NCBI RefSeq assembly: GCF_001186365.1
Contig: NZ_LDTZ01000021.1
Coordinates: forward strand, 124,001-188,000
Source: Gordonia jacobaea
GTDB lineage: Bacteria > Actinomycetota > Actinomycetes > Mycobacteriales > Mycobacteriaceae
Reading direction: 5' to 3'
Length of the DNA: 64,000 nt
The notes beneath the pieces are model-generated. The model worked only from the letters and a program-made list of their open reading frames with translations, did no database searches and was not told the DNA's origin. This document shows, piece after piece, positions 25,890-34,362 of the stretch (position 1 is the first letter of the stretch; every line of letters starts with the position of its first letter). Position numbers and translations under genes: made by a program.

Positions 25890-27764
25890 GTGGGGCCAGC
25901 GCGGCTGTTTGCCGTCAGAATCATTTCCATTCTTGTGGTTTCTTTCGGCTGTGCCTATATCTTTTGGCGATGGAGTGACACTATCGCCTGGTCCGCTTGG
26001 TGGATTGCTATTCCATTAGTTATTGCGGAAACATATTCGCTTTCTGAGTCCATTCTTTTCGCATTTATGATGTGGAATGCGCGGGAGCGCCCGGCTCCAC
26101 CCATGGCGCGACCCGGCCTGACCGTGGACGTATTCATCACCACATACAACGAGCCCCTCGAGCTCGTGGTCCGCACCGCGATCGGCGCGCGCGATGTGAG
26201 ATACCCCCACAACACCTGGATCCTCGACGACGGTGATCGCGAGGAGTTCCGGATCGCGGCGGCTGCGCTGGGCGTCGGGTACCTCACGCGAGGCGAGGAG
26301 TGGAACGGGCGCCAGCGGCATGCCAAGGCCGGCAACATCAACAACGCGCTGTTCCTCACAGACGCGGAGTTCGTGGCGATCCTCGACGCCGACCAGGTCC
26401 CCAAGCCGGAGTTCCTCGACGCCGTCCTCGGCTACTTCGACGACGACGCCGTGGCCTTCGTGCAGACGCCGCAGTACTTCTGGAATGTGCCTGACTCCGA
26501 TCCGCTGGGTAGTCAGGCCGAACTGTTCTATGGCCCCATCCAGCAGGGTAAGGACGGCTGGGGTGCTGCATTCTTTTGCGGCTCGAACGCTGTCCTGCGG
26601 CGCGAGGCTCTGATGGCGCTGGGCCTACGGACGTACTCGCGCGGCGCTGACCCGCAGGTCAGAAGGGCTATTCGCGACGAATGGGCGCGCCTCGAGGGTC
26701 TCATCAACGAAGCGGGGCATGGATCGGGACTGCGCATCCCACTCGAGGATGCGCTCGACGTCGTGCGTGGCGCGCGACGCAGGTTGCGGCGTGGCGCGCC
26801 AGTCGGCGAGGTCGCCTTCGAACTGCGTGCCGGTATTCACGACGTCCTCGACTCGCACCCGTGGCTACCGGAAGAGGTCGTCGACGAGCTGCACAAGACA
26901 ATGGACTCGGTTGAAGTGTCTCGGATCGACCAGGCATTGGCGATCCAGCCGATCAACACCGCCACGGTGACCGAGGACATGGCGACCGCCATGCATCTGC
27001 ACGCCATGGGTTGGGAGAGCGTCTACCACCACGAGGTGTTGGTGGAAGGCCTCGCACCCGACGATCTCGCGACAATGCTCGGCCAACGCCAGCGATGGGC
27101 CACGGGGTCGATGCAGGTCTTCTTCGCCGACAACCCGCTCTTCCAATCCGGGCTGACGTTTGCGCAGCGGTTGATGTACCTGGCCACCATGACCTCGTAC
27201 CTCAACGGTTTTGCAGCGGTGGTCTACATCGCCGCGCCGATCATCTACTTCACGCTCGGTGTGTTCCCCATGAACGCCTACCCCCTGGACTTCTTCGCCA
27301 GGTTCATCCCCTTCTTCGTTTGCTGTCAGTTGCTGTTCCAGGTGGCCGGGTACCGGTCCGGCGGTCTGTGGCGTGGGCAGCAGATGTCGTTCGCACTGTT
27401 CCCGATCTGGATATCGGCCACCCTCTCGGCTGCCGCGGCAGTCTTCTTCCGACGCCACATCTCCTTCTCGGTGACCTCCAAGGAGCAGGTCGACGCGCGC
27501 GTCGACTACCGGCCGATCATCCCGCAGATAGTCGCCATGGTGGCACTTGTCGCATCATCTGTTGTCGGCATCCTGCGCTGGAGTCACGGCGATGCCGAGA
27601 CTTTCCCGACCTTCCTGTCACTCGGGTGGGTCGGACTCGATCTCCTCCTGCTTTCGTCCGTCGTCCGCGCCGCCCACTACCGCCCGACACCCACCGACCC
27701 GGTCGACCAGTACATCAATGGTTCTGTGTTGACCAATAGCCCTGCGCCACAACGTTCTACCTGA
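25890..27764 (+). CDS. Cellulose-synthase-like family 2 glycosyltransferase with inserted domain, no PilZ
   Basis: A 624-residue membrane glycosyltransferase. Two N-terminal membrane helices precede the GT-A domain with D113/D114 (ILDDGD), D166xD168 (DAD), TED at 361-363 and QRQRW at 399-403, the full set of processive synthases. C-terminal membrane helices follow, and the chain stops without the PilZ domain that lets BcsA sense c-di-GMP. Between FFCGSNAVLRREAL and TED there are about 110 extra charged, helical residues (about 246-357) that are absent from BcsA. It should extend and export a beta-glucan or related polymer from a UDP-sugar. I chose GTG 25890 because GGAGG lies at 25877-25881. 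The 5' end is AT-rich. Confidence 0.85.
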   Translation: MGPARLFAVRIISILVVSFGCAYIFWRWSDTIAWSAWWIAIPLVIAETYSLSESILFAFMMWNARERPAPPMARPGLTVDVFITTYNEPLELVVRTAIGARDVRYPHNTWILDDGDREEFRIAAAALGVGYLTRGEEWNGRQRHAKAGNINNALFLTDAEFVAILDADQVPKPEFLDAVLGYFDDDAVAFVQTPQYFWNVPDSDPLGSQAELFYGPIQQGKDGWGAAFFCGSNAVLRREALMALGLRTYSRGADPQVRRAIRDEWARLEGLINEAGHGSGLRIPLEDALDVVRGARRRLRRGAPVGEVAFELRAGIHDVLDSHPWLPEEVVDELHKTMDSVEVSRIDQALAIQPINTATVTEDMATAMHLHAMGWESVYHHEVLVEGLAPDDLATMLGQRQRWATGSMQVFFADNPLFQSGLTFAQRLMYLATMTSYLNGFAAVVYIAAPIIYFTLGVFPMNAYPLDFFARFIPFFVCCQLLFQVAGYRSGGLWRGQQMSFALFPIWISATLSAAAAVFFRRHISFSVTSKEQVDARVDYRPIIPQIVAMVALVASSVVGILRWSHGDAETFPTFLSLGWVGLDLLLLSSVVRAAHYRPTPTDPVDQYINGSVLTNSPAPQRST

Positions 27765-27802
27765 TTGACGACCTCCCAGCCCCCTGAATCCTGGAGAAGA
27801 AC

Positions 27803-28741
27803 ATGTCACTGGCCCACGAAGCATTCGCAGAGTTCGACGATGAGACCGCCGACGTCCGGGTATCCGGCCGGCTAGAAGTTAAGTCGCGTCTGTGCGACGA
27901 CGTTGCCCGCGCATGTTCGGGCGGCGCACGTCTCGTGCTGGTCGACGTCGGCGAGGTCACCACGGTGACACCATCCGGTATGGCCGAACTCATGCACGCT
28001 GTGCGCTGGGCAAGGTCGCGCCGCGCCGATCTGCGTATCTATGGAACATCGGTGGCAATGCTCGACGCGCTTGACGCCCTCGATCTCGGTAGGGTCATGG
28101 TCCTCTACACCGACCGCGCCGCAGCTGCTGACCGCGATCAGACAAGGATCGAACAAGTTACGCGCACAGCACGATTCGCGCGACGCAGGCGTCTGTTCTC
28201 GGTCGCCCGCGGGGCCACGGATGCGTCGGGTCCTGCTAGTAATGCGCTGGACGCAACGCTCCCCGAGGAGCTAGAGGTGGTCACACAGCTTGGCGCCAAT
28301 GACGCGATTCACGTCGATAAGCCGGCCGAGGTTGATGGTGGCAAGGCCATGGAGGGTTCATCGGGCATCGCCGATGTCGCCGTGAGTGGCCTGTGGGACG
28401 TGTCCTCGACTGTCCACATCGATGTGCACCAGCTGTGCACTGCCGGTGCGAGGCTGGTGCTCGTAGACGTTGGCGGTGTCTCCCGTGTGACGCCTTCGGG
28501 CATGGCCGATCTCATGCATGCGGTTCGGTCGGCGCGGAAGCTCCGTGCAGAACTGCGGATCTTCGGGCACTCGCCCGCTGTTGCCGACGCCCTCGACGCC
28601 CTCGGGTCGGGAAAAATTCTTGTGCTCTATCCGGATAGGAGTGCGGCGCTGACCCGTGATCGACGCGTACCCGACGCTAGGTCGCGGGGACGGCGTCCAA
28701 TGCGGACCGGAATGCCTTCTCGCTCTGTGGGTTCGAATTGA
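27803..28741 (+). CDS. Tandem STAS-like domain protein
   Basis: A 312-residue cytoplasmic protein made of two similar domains, about residues 14-110 and 190-285. Each contains ARLVLVDVG, then VTPSGMA, LMHAVR, LRI, DALDAL and VLY, the layout of STAS (anti-sigma-antagonist-like) domains. The conserved serines are Ser58 and Ser232, at the position phosphorylated in SpoIIAA-type proteins. It starts 38 bases after the GT2 gene with GGAGAAG before the ATG, so the two are co-transcribed. A regulatory or scaffolding role toward the synthase is inference. Its 3' end overlaps the convergent glycanase gene by 65 bases. Confidence 0.75.
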   Translation: MSLAHEAFAEFDDETADVRVSGRLEVKSRLCDDVARACSGGARLVLVDVGEVTTVTPSGMAELMHAVRWARSRRADLRIYGTSVAMLDALDALDLGRVMVLYTDRAAAADRDQTRIEQVTRTARFARRRRLFSVARGATDASGPASNALDATLPEELEVVTQLGANDAIHVDKPAEVDGGKAMEGSSGIADVAVSGLWDVSSTVHIDVHQLCTAGARLVLVDVGGVSRVTPSGMADLMHAVRSARKLRAELRIFGHSPAVADALDALGSGKILVLYPDRSAALTRDRRVPDARSRGRRPMRTGMPSRSVGSN

Positions 28742-29666
28742 AGCGCCAGTCTCGCTCCTTGTTCGCCTGGAACCACACGAACCCGTCGACGTCCGGCTCG
28801 CGACTGACGAGCGAGACGAAGTCATGGATCCACGTAGCTTTTCGTGTCGGATCCGGGTCGTCGGCGGATGCCACTTCGGTGACCAGGATGGGCTTGTCGC
28901 CGAGTCGGCGGAGGCTGACGAACGCGTCCGAGAAGATGAATCCCGGTGAGGCCCAACCGTGTTTGCCATCGTTGCCCCAGTTGTAGCCATCGATCCCCAG
29001 GTAGTCGACCTCGTCGTCGCCGGGGTAGGCGGCGTCGAATCCGGGGATGCCCGAAATCGCCGCCATCGGCGCCCAAACCATCGAGATGTTGTGCGGGTCA
29101 ATCGAAGTCAAGATCGATCGGACGTGGCGCCAGGCGTCAATGTAGGACTGCGGCGTGTTGCCGTTCACGTGCATTCCCCACGGGTACCAGTCGCCGTTCA
29201 TTTCGTGGGCGAACCGGACGATCACCGGCTTGCCGAACTCCTTCAGTCCGGTCGCCCATCGTCGGAGATCGCTATCGAACGCGCCGTCGGCAATTCGCGA
29301 CAGTCGGTAGTCCGGTTGGTTGACACCGCCCGACGGGTTCCACGGTTCGATGCTCACGATCGGAACAGCACCCGTCTCGGCGATTCTGGCCAGATCCGCG
29401 TTCGGTACCGGCTCGCGGAGTCCGCTGAAGGTGAGGATCAGATCCAACGGGCGATCGGCAAGGGTGGTGACCCCGACCACCCCGGCGTCGGAGTCGACGT
29501 CGCTCCCCTTCAGATCGGGAAGATAAGCGCCCCAACGAATGTGGTGCGGAGCGTCGGAGTCGCCGCCGTTGCTGCACGCGCCGAGCGTGAGCACCAGGAT
29601 CAGTGCGACGAGCGGCAAGGCGATACGCGCGACGTCGACATTCTCTGTCTGTGTACGTGGTCTCAC
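28677..29666 (-). CDS. GH26-like glycoside hydrolase lipoprotein
   Basis: A 329-residue exported glycanase. A signal peptide ends in the lipobox TLGAC, so it should be lipid-anchored. The TIM-barrel pattern follows: VRFAHEMNGDWYPWG with probable acid/base Glu155, SMVWAP, VDYLGIDGYNWG, and ILVTEVAS with probable nucleophile Glu264. This order is typical of GH26 endo-beta-glycanases (mannanase or mixed-linkage glucanase type). I chose GTG 29666 because the signal peptide begins soon after. It is divergent from a second GH26-like gene 49 bases away and probably cuts the polymer made by the GT2. Confidence 0.82.
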   Translation of the reverse strand: MRPRTQTENVDVARIALPLVALILVLTLGACSNGGDSDAPHHIRWGAYLPDLKGSDVDSDAGVVGVTTLADRPLDLILTFSGLREPVPNADLARIAETGAVPIVSIEPWNPSGGVNQPDYRLSRIADGAFDSDLRRWATGLKEFGKPVIVRFAHEMNGDWYPWGMHVNGNTPQSYIDAWRHVRSILTSIDPHNISMVWAPMAAISGIPGFDAAYPGDDEVDYLGIDGYNWGNDGKHGWASPGFIFSDAFVSLRRLGDKPILVTEVASADDPDPTRKATWIHDFVSLVSREPDVDGFVWFQANKERDWRFNSNPQSEKAFRSALDAVPAT

Positions 29667-29715
29667 AACAGTTCCGTTCCGTTCGGTAGCACTGGTGAGG
29701 AAAGTGTGGCATGAC

Positions 29716-30975
29716 ATGACCAGCCCGCCAATCGATAGCGAGACGACGCGTCCAGATGACCTGGCGGAGCAGGGCTTCGCGGAGCGGTGGTCGCGGCGTC
29801 GTCGGCGTCGCCCCTCCGCACTGATCCCGATCATCGCCATGGTGGTCGGAATCGGCGCCGCGGCCACCCTGTTTCAGCACTACCTGCCCGAGCCGACACC
29901 GCCCTGCGCGGTCACCGACTACCATCGGGCAGTCCCGGCGTCGGGAGTTCTGTTCGGCGTCAATCTCGACTGGCAGTCCGAGAGCCTGCGAGAACATCAC
30001 GACAACCTCGGGCACGCTCCCGCGGTTGCTGTGCAGTTCTCCGACATCCCGTACAACAACGAGACCTGGGCACATACTGTCGCCGCCGCCGATCAGGTGC
30101 GTAACGAACGCGGCATCATGGTGCTGACCCTGGAGCCTCACGCTGGATTGGCGGCGATCACCGAGGGCGTCGTCGGTCGTCTGGGTGACGACCTGCGCAA
30201 ACTGAACGATTCGGGTGTGCCCGTTATCCTTCGATTCGCGCACGAGATGAACGGTTCCTGGTACGCGTGGGGTCAGCAACCCAGGGCCTACGTCGAGACA
30301 TTCCGTCGGGTGGCCGCGATGGTCCATCGCAAAGCGCCTGGGACGGCGATGATGTGGGCGCCGAATTACGGCGGCGGGTATCCGTTTGAAGGCGGAAAGT
30401 ACATGGCGCGTAGCGGAACAGAGGACTACCAGTTGACCGACACCAATGGTGACGGGAAACTCACCGCAGACGACGATGCGTATGCGCCGTACTATCCGGG
30501 CGACGACGCGGTCGACTGGGTGGGGATTTCGTTGTATCACTGGGGAAATCGCCGTCCGTGGGGCAACAACGAGGTAAGCGAACCCGGAAAGTTCACCGCG
30601 ATGCTGGAGGGTCGCTACAACGGAAGCGCGGGTCACGACCTCACCGTGCCGAACTTCTATCAGATCTACGGCGCGGAGCACAACAAGCCGGTGGCGATTG
30701 TCGAGACCGCCGCGATCTATACCCCGGCGCGTGCGGCTCAGGGTGCCTCGGAGCTTGCGGTGAAGTCGACGTGGTGGCGGCAGGTCTTCGCCGCCGACAT
30801 ACCGTCGCGTTACCCGATGCTGAAGATGATCAACTGGTTCGAATGGCGCAAGTACGAGATCGAGATCAAAGATGTCGTCGACTGGCGTGCTGCCGGTTCA
30901 CCGGAAACCAGGGATGCATTCGTCAGCAGCCTGCCGAAGTGGCTCGACTACGCCGACGCGGTACACCCGTGCTGA
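29716..30975 (+). CDS. GH26-like glycoside hydrolase, membrane-anchored, with EF-hand-like loop
   Basis: A 419-residue protein. An Arg-rich cytoplasmic start and one hydrophobic helix (about residues 35-52) anchor a GH26-type barrel outside the membrane. Catalytic candidates are Glu177 in RFAHEMNGSWYAWG and Glu330 in AIVETAAIY. The chain also has a calcium-binding EF-hand-like loop, DTNGDGKLTADD, at about 242-253, absent from the divergent paralog. It probably trims a beta-glycan at the cell surface. The start could also be GTG at 29704, which has GAGG closer by. Confidence 0.8.
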   Translation: MTSPPIDSETTRPDDLAEQGFAERWSRRRRRRPSALIPIIAMVVGIGAAATLFQHYLPEPTPPCAVTDYHRAVPASGVLFGVNLDWQSESLREHHDNLGHAPAVAVQFSDIPYNNETWAHTVAAADQVRNERGIMVLTLEPHAGLAAITEGVVGRLGDDLRKLNDSGVPVILRFAHEMNGSWYAWGQQPRAYVETFRRVAAMVHRKAPGTAMMWAPNYGGGYPFEGGKYMARSGTEDYQLTDTNGDGKLTADDDAYAPYYPGDDAVDWVGISLYHWGNRRPWGNNEVSEPGKFTAMLEGRYNGSAGHDLTVPNFYQIYGAEHNKPVAIVETAAIYTPARAAQGASELAVKSTWWRQVFAADIPSRYPMLKMINWFEWRKYEIEIKDVVDWRAAGSPETRDAFVSSLPKWLDYADAVHPC

Positions 30976-31009
30976 AACACATTGCTCTGCAATCTGTCCG
31001 ATGTTCAGA

Positions 31010-32404
31010 TCATGCCCCTACGTCCGCGACCTTCTCCAACTCCTCCAGCGAGGTGTCGAGGTGGGTGAGCAGCCGCTGCAGGCTCGGCACTTCCTTGCGG
31101 GCGCCGGTCAGACCGAAGTTGATGTGGTCGGCAGTGGTGGCGACGGTGATGTTGATCGCCTGCCCGCCGAGCGGGATCGATGCCGGATAGACACCGTCGA
31201 GTTTGGCTCCGTTCCAATACAAGTCGGTTTTCGGGCCGGGAACATTGCTGATGATCAGATTGAACTGCGGAGGCGTGTATCGCACGAATCCCGGGACCGT
31301 CGCGAGGGCGAGCGGTGCAAAATTGGCCGCGCCCAACGCCATCGACTGCACCGGAGACAGGCTCCGCACCAGTTCTTTGCTCTTTCGGGTCGACGCGATG
31401 ATCGTGGCCAGCCGTCGTTCCGGATCCGGCTGGTCGGTGGCCAGATTCACCATGATCGCGGTGATGTTGTTGCCATCGGCATCGTTGTCGGTGTGTAGCG
31501 AGACCGGCATCGCCGCGATGAGCGGGGCGTCGGGAAGCGCGTCCTGATCGATCAGGTAGGCGCGCATCGCTCCCGAGCACATCGCGACCATGACGTCATT
31601 GATGGTGATCTGCATTTCGTCGGCGATCGCACGTAGGCGTGTGAGCTCCCACCGTTGCGCGGCGAACCGTCGGGCACTGCCGATGGGGACGTCGAGGATC
31701 GTCTTCGGTGCGGCATGTAGCGGCGGGACGAAGGCGTCGTCGGTGAGTCCGGTGTAGGCGACCTTCGCTGCGGCCATGCCCAGTCCGGCGACCTCACCCG
31801 CGAGTCCCGTTGCCGTTCCCGCGATGTCGCCGATGCGCGACAGCAGCCCCTTCGCGGGTGCCGTCGGCTTGGGGTGCCGTCGCTTCAATGACGGATCCCA
31901 CGGCGCGGTACCCGACCGGTCGTCGGGGTCCTCGCTCAATGTGCGTTCCAGTAGCCGCAGCGCCGATACGCCGTCGACGATCGAGTGATGAATCCTCGTG
32001 TACAGCGCTACACGACCGTCGTCGAGACCGTCGATGATGTGGACCTCCCACATCGGACGGTTCCGGTCGAGGAGTGTGCCGTGATGGAGTGACACGTAGC
32101 GGAACAGTTCGCGGATGCGCCCGGGACGGGGCAAGACGGCACGACGGACGTGATAGTCGAAGTCGATCTCGTCGTCGAACGACCACATCAACGAACCGAT
32201 GAGGCTGACCGGCTGGGCAGGCCTCTTGCGGAACAGGGGGTGCACGTCGGTGCAGGAGTAGAAGGTATCGAAGATCTCCTCGGCAAGTTCGGTCGACGAC
32301 TGGCCCTCACGAGGAATGAAGAGTTGTAACCCGCCGACGTGGATCGGTTGATCGCGGGTCTCGGCGAGCAGGAACATCGACGCGGTAACCGGCATGTACG
32401 GCAT
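31010..32404 (-). CDS. Wax ester synthase/diacylglycerol acyltransferase (WS/DGAT)
   Basis: A 464-residue acyltransferase that makes triacylglycerol or wax esters from acyl-CoA. It begins MPYMPVTASMFLLAETRDQPIHVGGL, has the catalytic HHSIVDG (HHxxxDG) at 139-145, and ends with the family segments NLIISNVPGP and INFGLTGAR. Such enzymes build storage lipid in mycolic-acid actinobacteria. The ATG at 32404 has GAGGGGG upstream. It is convergent with the GH26-like gene, 34 bases between stops, so it is probably regulated separately from the polysaccharide genes. Confidence 0.93.
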   Translation of the reverse strand: MPYMPVTASMFLLAETRDQPIHVGGLQLFIPREGQSSTELAEEIFDTFYSCTDVHPLFRKRPAQPVSLIGSLMWSFDDEIDFDYHVRRAVLPRPGRIRELFRYVSLHHGTLLDRNRPMWEVHIIDGLDDGRVALYTRIHHSIVDGVSALRLLERTLSEDPDDRSGTAPWDPSLKRRHPKPTAPAKGLLSRIGDIAGTATGLAGEVAGLGMAAAKVAYTGLTDDAFVPPLHAAPKTILDVPIGSARRFAAQRWELTRLRAIADEMQITINDVMVAMCSGAMRAYLIDQDALPDAPLIAAMPVSLHTDNDADGNNITAIMVNLATDQPDPERRLATIIASTRKSKELVRSLSPVQSMALGAANFAPLALATVPGFVRYTPPQFNLIISNVPGPKTDLYWNGAKLDGVYPASIPLGGQAINITVATTADHINFGLTGARKEVPSLQRLLTHLDTSLEELEKVADVGA

Positions 32405-32523
32405 GCTGTCCCCCTCACGGTTCGGAATAACCTCAGTATCGTCGTGACTGCGCGTCAGATACGACGAACGGCGATATCGGGACTGTGTCCCGGCACACGT
32501 CAAGGGTGCGGTTACCGTGAGAC

Positions 32524-33144
32524 GTGCTCAACCGTCGTCGTATCGGCTTGTCGCTGATGTGGGTGGCGGTACTTGTGGAACTGATCGTCACCGTCGCGGC
32601 CACCGTGGTGTTCGTCGGCGCGCACGGTCGGGTCTACGCCATCGACGATGCCGCGCTGCGGCCCGGCTCGGTCCCCGCGACGGCCATCGTCCTGGGTTCG
32701 CTGGTTTCTGACGGCGAACCCGGCACCTATGTTCGGGGTCGGCTCGACACGGTACTCGACCTCTATCACCGGCGAATCGTCACGCGAATCATCAATTCCG
32801 GCAACGGTTCTGCCGACGCGGGTGATGAACCGGCGGTGATGCGCGCGTATCTCGAAGAGCGCGGGGTTCCGCCACACGCCATCGTCGACGACGCTGCGGG
32901 TATAAGCACCGAACAGAGTTGCGTTCGCGCCCGCGATGCTTTCGGCCTGCGGGCGGCACTTCTGATCACCCAGGACTTCCATGCCGACCGTGCCGTCACG
33001 CTGTGCCGGGCGGCCGGAATCGACACAAGCGCGGTCATTGCCTCGTGTGAGTGCCCATGGCCGACAGTGGTACGAAACCACGTGCGCGAGAGTCTGTTCG
33101 CCAATCCGCGAGCGCTGCTGTCCATGCTGTCCCCATCGAGATAG
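32524..33144 (+). CDS. DUF218/YdcF-SanA family membrane protein
   Basis: A 206-residue protein with one N-terminal membrane helix (about residues 8-33) and a DUF218 domain: TAIVLGS at the first strand, GRLDTVLDLYHR, then IINSGNG, and AALLITQDFHADRA near the end. Members such as SanA and YdcF sit at the membrane and affect the envelope barrier; the chemistry is unknown. The predicted start is GTG at 32524. It is divergent from the WS/DGAT gene. Confidence 0.8.
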   Translation: MLNRRRIGLSLMWVAVLVELIVTVAATVVFVGAHGRVYAIDDAALRPGSVPATAIVLGSLVSDGEPGTYVRGRLDTVLDLYHRRIVTRIINSGNGSADAGDEPAVMRAYLEERGVPPHAIVDDAAGISTEQSCVRARDAFGLRAALLITQDFHADRAVTLCRAAGIDTSAVIASCECPWPTVVRNHVRESLFANPRALLSMLSPSR

Positions 33145-33314
33145 CGACCTTTTGGATCACGTGCGAGCGCCGTGGAACCGTGAGTAAAGCACCCGAACAT
33201 CGCATTCGTGTTGTTAAACTTCGCGCGGTAAGGCGCTGGTAAAGGGTCGTCGATAGGAAGATCGGTGGACGCAGTCGTGCGGGACGTGGGCGCGCGGGAA
33301 GTGGGCGTGCTCTC

Positions 33315-34310
33315 GTGACTCGACGGCGGTTATCAATCGGACCGTCGGGCATGCTGGCCGTCGTGTGTTCTGCCGTCATGCTCGCTGCGGGCTGCTCGGC
33401 GACCGACACATCGGTGGGCGGGGGATCGTCTGCTCCTGCCGCGACCCCGGTCAATGCGGGCGCGGCCGACGGTCAACTCGCCAAGGTCAACTCGTCGTCG
33501 GATGTCGAAGCCAGGCGGTATCTGTACCCGACCACGACGGGCACCCGCGACGATCGGCAGAACTGGGCTGACCTCTACCTCCCTCCCGGCGATCACAAAG
33601 ACGGATCAGTGCCGCTGGTGATTCTGATTCACGGAGGGTCGTGGCAGGCGCAGGTCGGCGCGGACAGCTTCGTCACTTTCTCGAGGCGTCTCGCGGAGCG
33701 GGGCCTGGCCGTCTACAACGTCGAGTATCGGCGAGTCGGGTCGGGCGGTGGCTGGCCGACGACCTTCAAAGACGTTGCCGCCGCGCTCGATTTCGTGCCG
33801 CAGGTCCGCAGCAGCAACCCGGAGATCAACACGACGAATGCCGTCGTCGTCGGACATTCTGCTGGAGGCCAGTTGGCGATGTGGGCCGGAACCCGACACA
33901 ACCTCGAGCCGCGCGAAGTCGGTGCATCGCCCGCCTTTTGGCCGACGAGCGTGGTCTCGCTGGCAGGGCCGCTCGACATGCGAACAGCCGTGAAACTCGG
34001 TGACGATCGGATCGTCACGGCGCTCGGCGGTCGGCCAGAGCAAATTCCCGACCGCTACACGTCGGTCGATCCGATACAGAACATCGACCCGAAAGCGCCC
34101 ATCATCGCGATGGTCGGGACCAACGATCACGTTGTCCCGCCGATCCTTTCGCAGAACTACGTCAAGGCGGTCAAACGTGAGGGCGGAACGGGCACGGTGG
34201 TTCTGCTCGACGGCGCCGACCACGTGTCGATCGTGACTCCCTCCGCTCCGACCTTCCCGCTCGTCGTCGAAACGATCAGCAGGGCCGCGCACAATGCTTC
34301 CCGGTCATGA
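33315..34310 (+). CDS. Lipoprotein alpha/beta hydrolase (BD-FAE/esterase type)
   Basis: A 331-residue exported esterase. The signal peptide ends in the lipobox MLAAGC. The hydrolase domain has LIHGGSW as oxyanion motif, VGHSAGGQLA with the nucleophile serine, the likely acid in GTNDHVVP, and the histidine in GADHVS. It resembles feruloyl-esterase-like (BD-FAE) lipases. A close paralog lies at 40553-41602, with shared segments such as GGGWPTTF and YTSVDPIQN or YASVDPIQN. Both flank the two acyltransferase-3 genes, which suggests removal of acyl groups from a surface polymer. Confidence 0.83.
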   Translation: MTRRRLSIGPSGMLAVVCSAVMLAAGCSATDTSVGGGSSAPAATPVNAGAADGQLAKVNSSSDVEARRYLYPTTTGTRDDRQNWADLYLPPGDHKDGSVPLVILIHGGSWQAQVGADSFVTFSRRLAERGLAVYNVEYRRVGSGGGWPTTFKDVAAALDFVPQVRSSNPEINTTNAVVVGHSAGGQLAMWAGTRHNLEPREVGASPAFWPTSVVSLAGPLDMRTAVKLGDDRIVTALGGRPEQIPDRYTSVDPIQNIDPKAPIIAMVGTNDHVVPPILSQNYVKAVKREGGTGTVVLLDGADHVSIVTPSAPTFPLVVETISRAAHNASRS

Positions 34311-34362
34311 CGGGCTCGCAGGTCATGACGAGCTCACCGCACGTGAAAGGAGGCCAGAACCC

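Noticed and set aside
25709..25978. TTG-started 89-codon frame in the synthase leader, preceded by AGAAAGGAG
   Set aside because: The start is 17 bases from the ribosome-like site, it runs into the synthase gene, and the protein has no family pattern.
28677..28741. Frameshift suspected because the STAS and GH26-like genes overlap by 65 bases
   Set aside because: Both frames read through with good family patterns to near their ends; a convergent overlap is simpler than an error.
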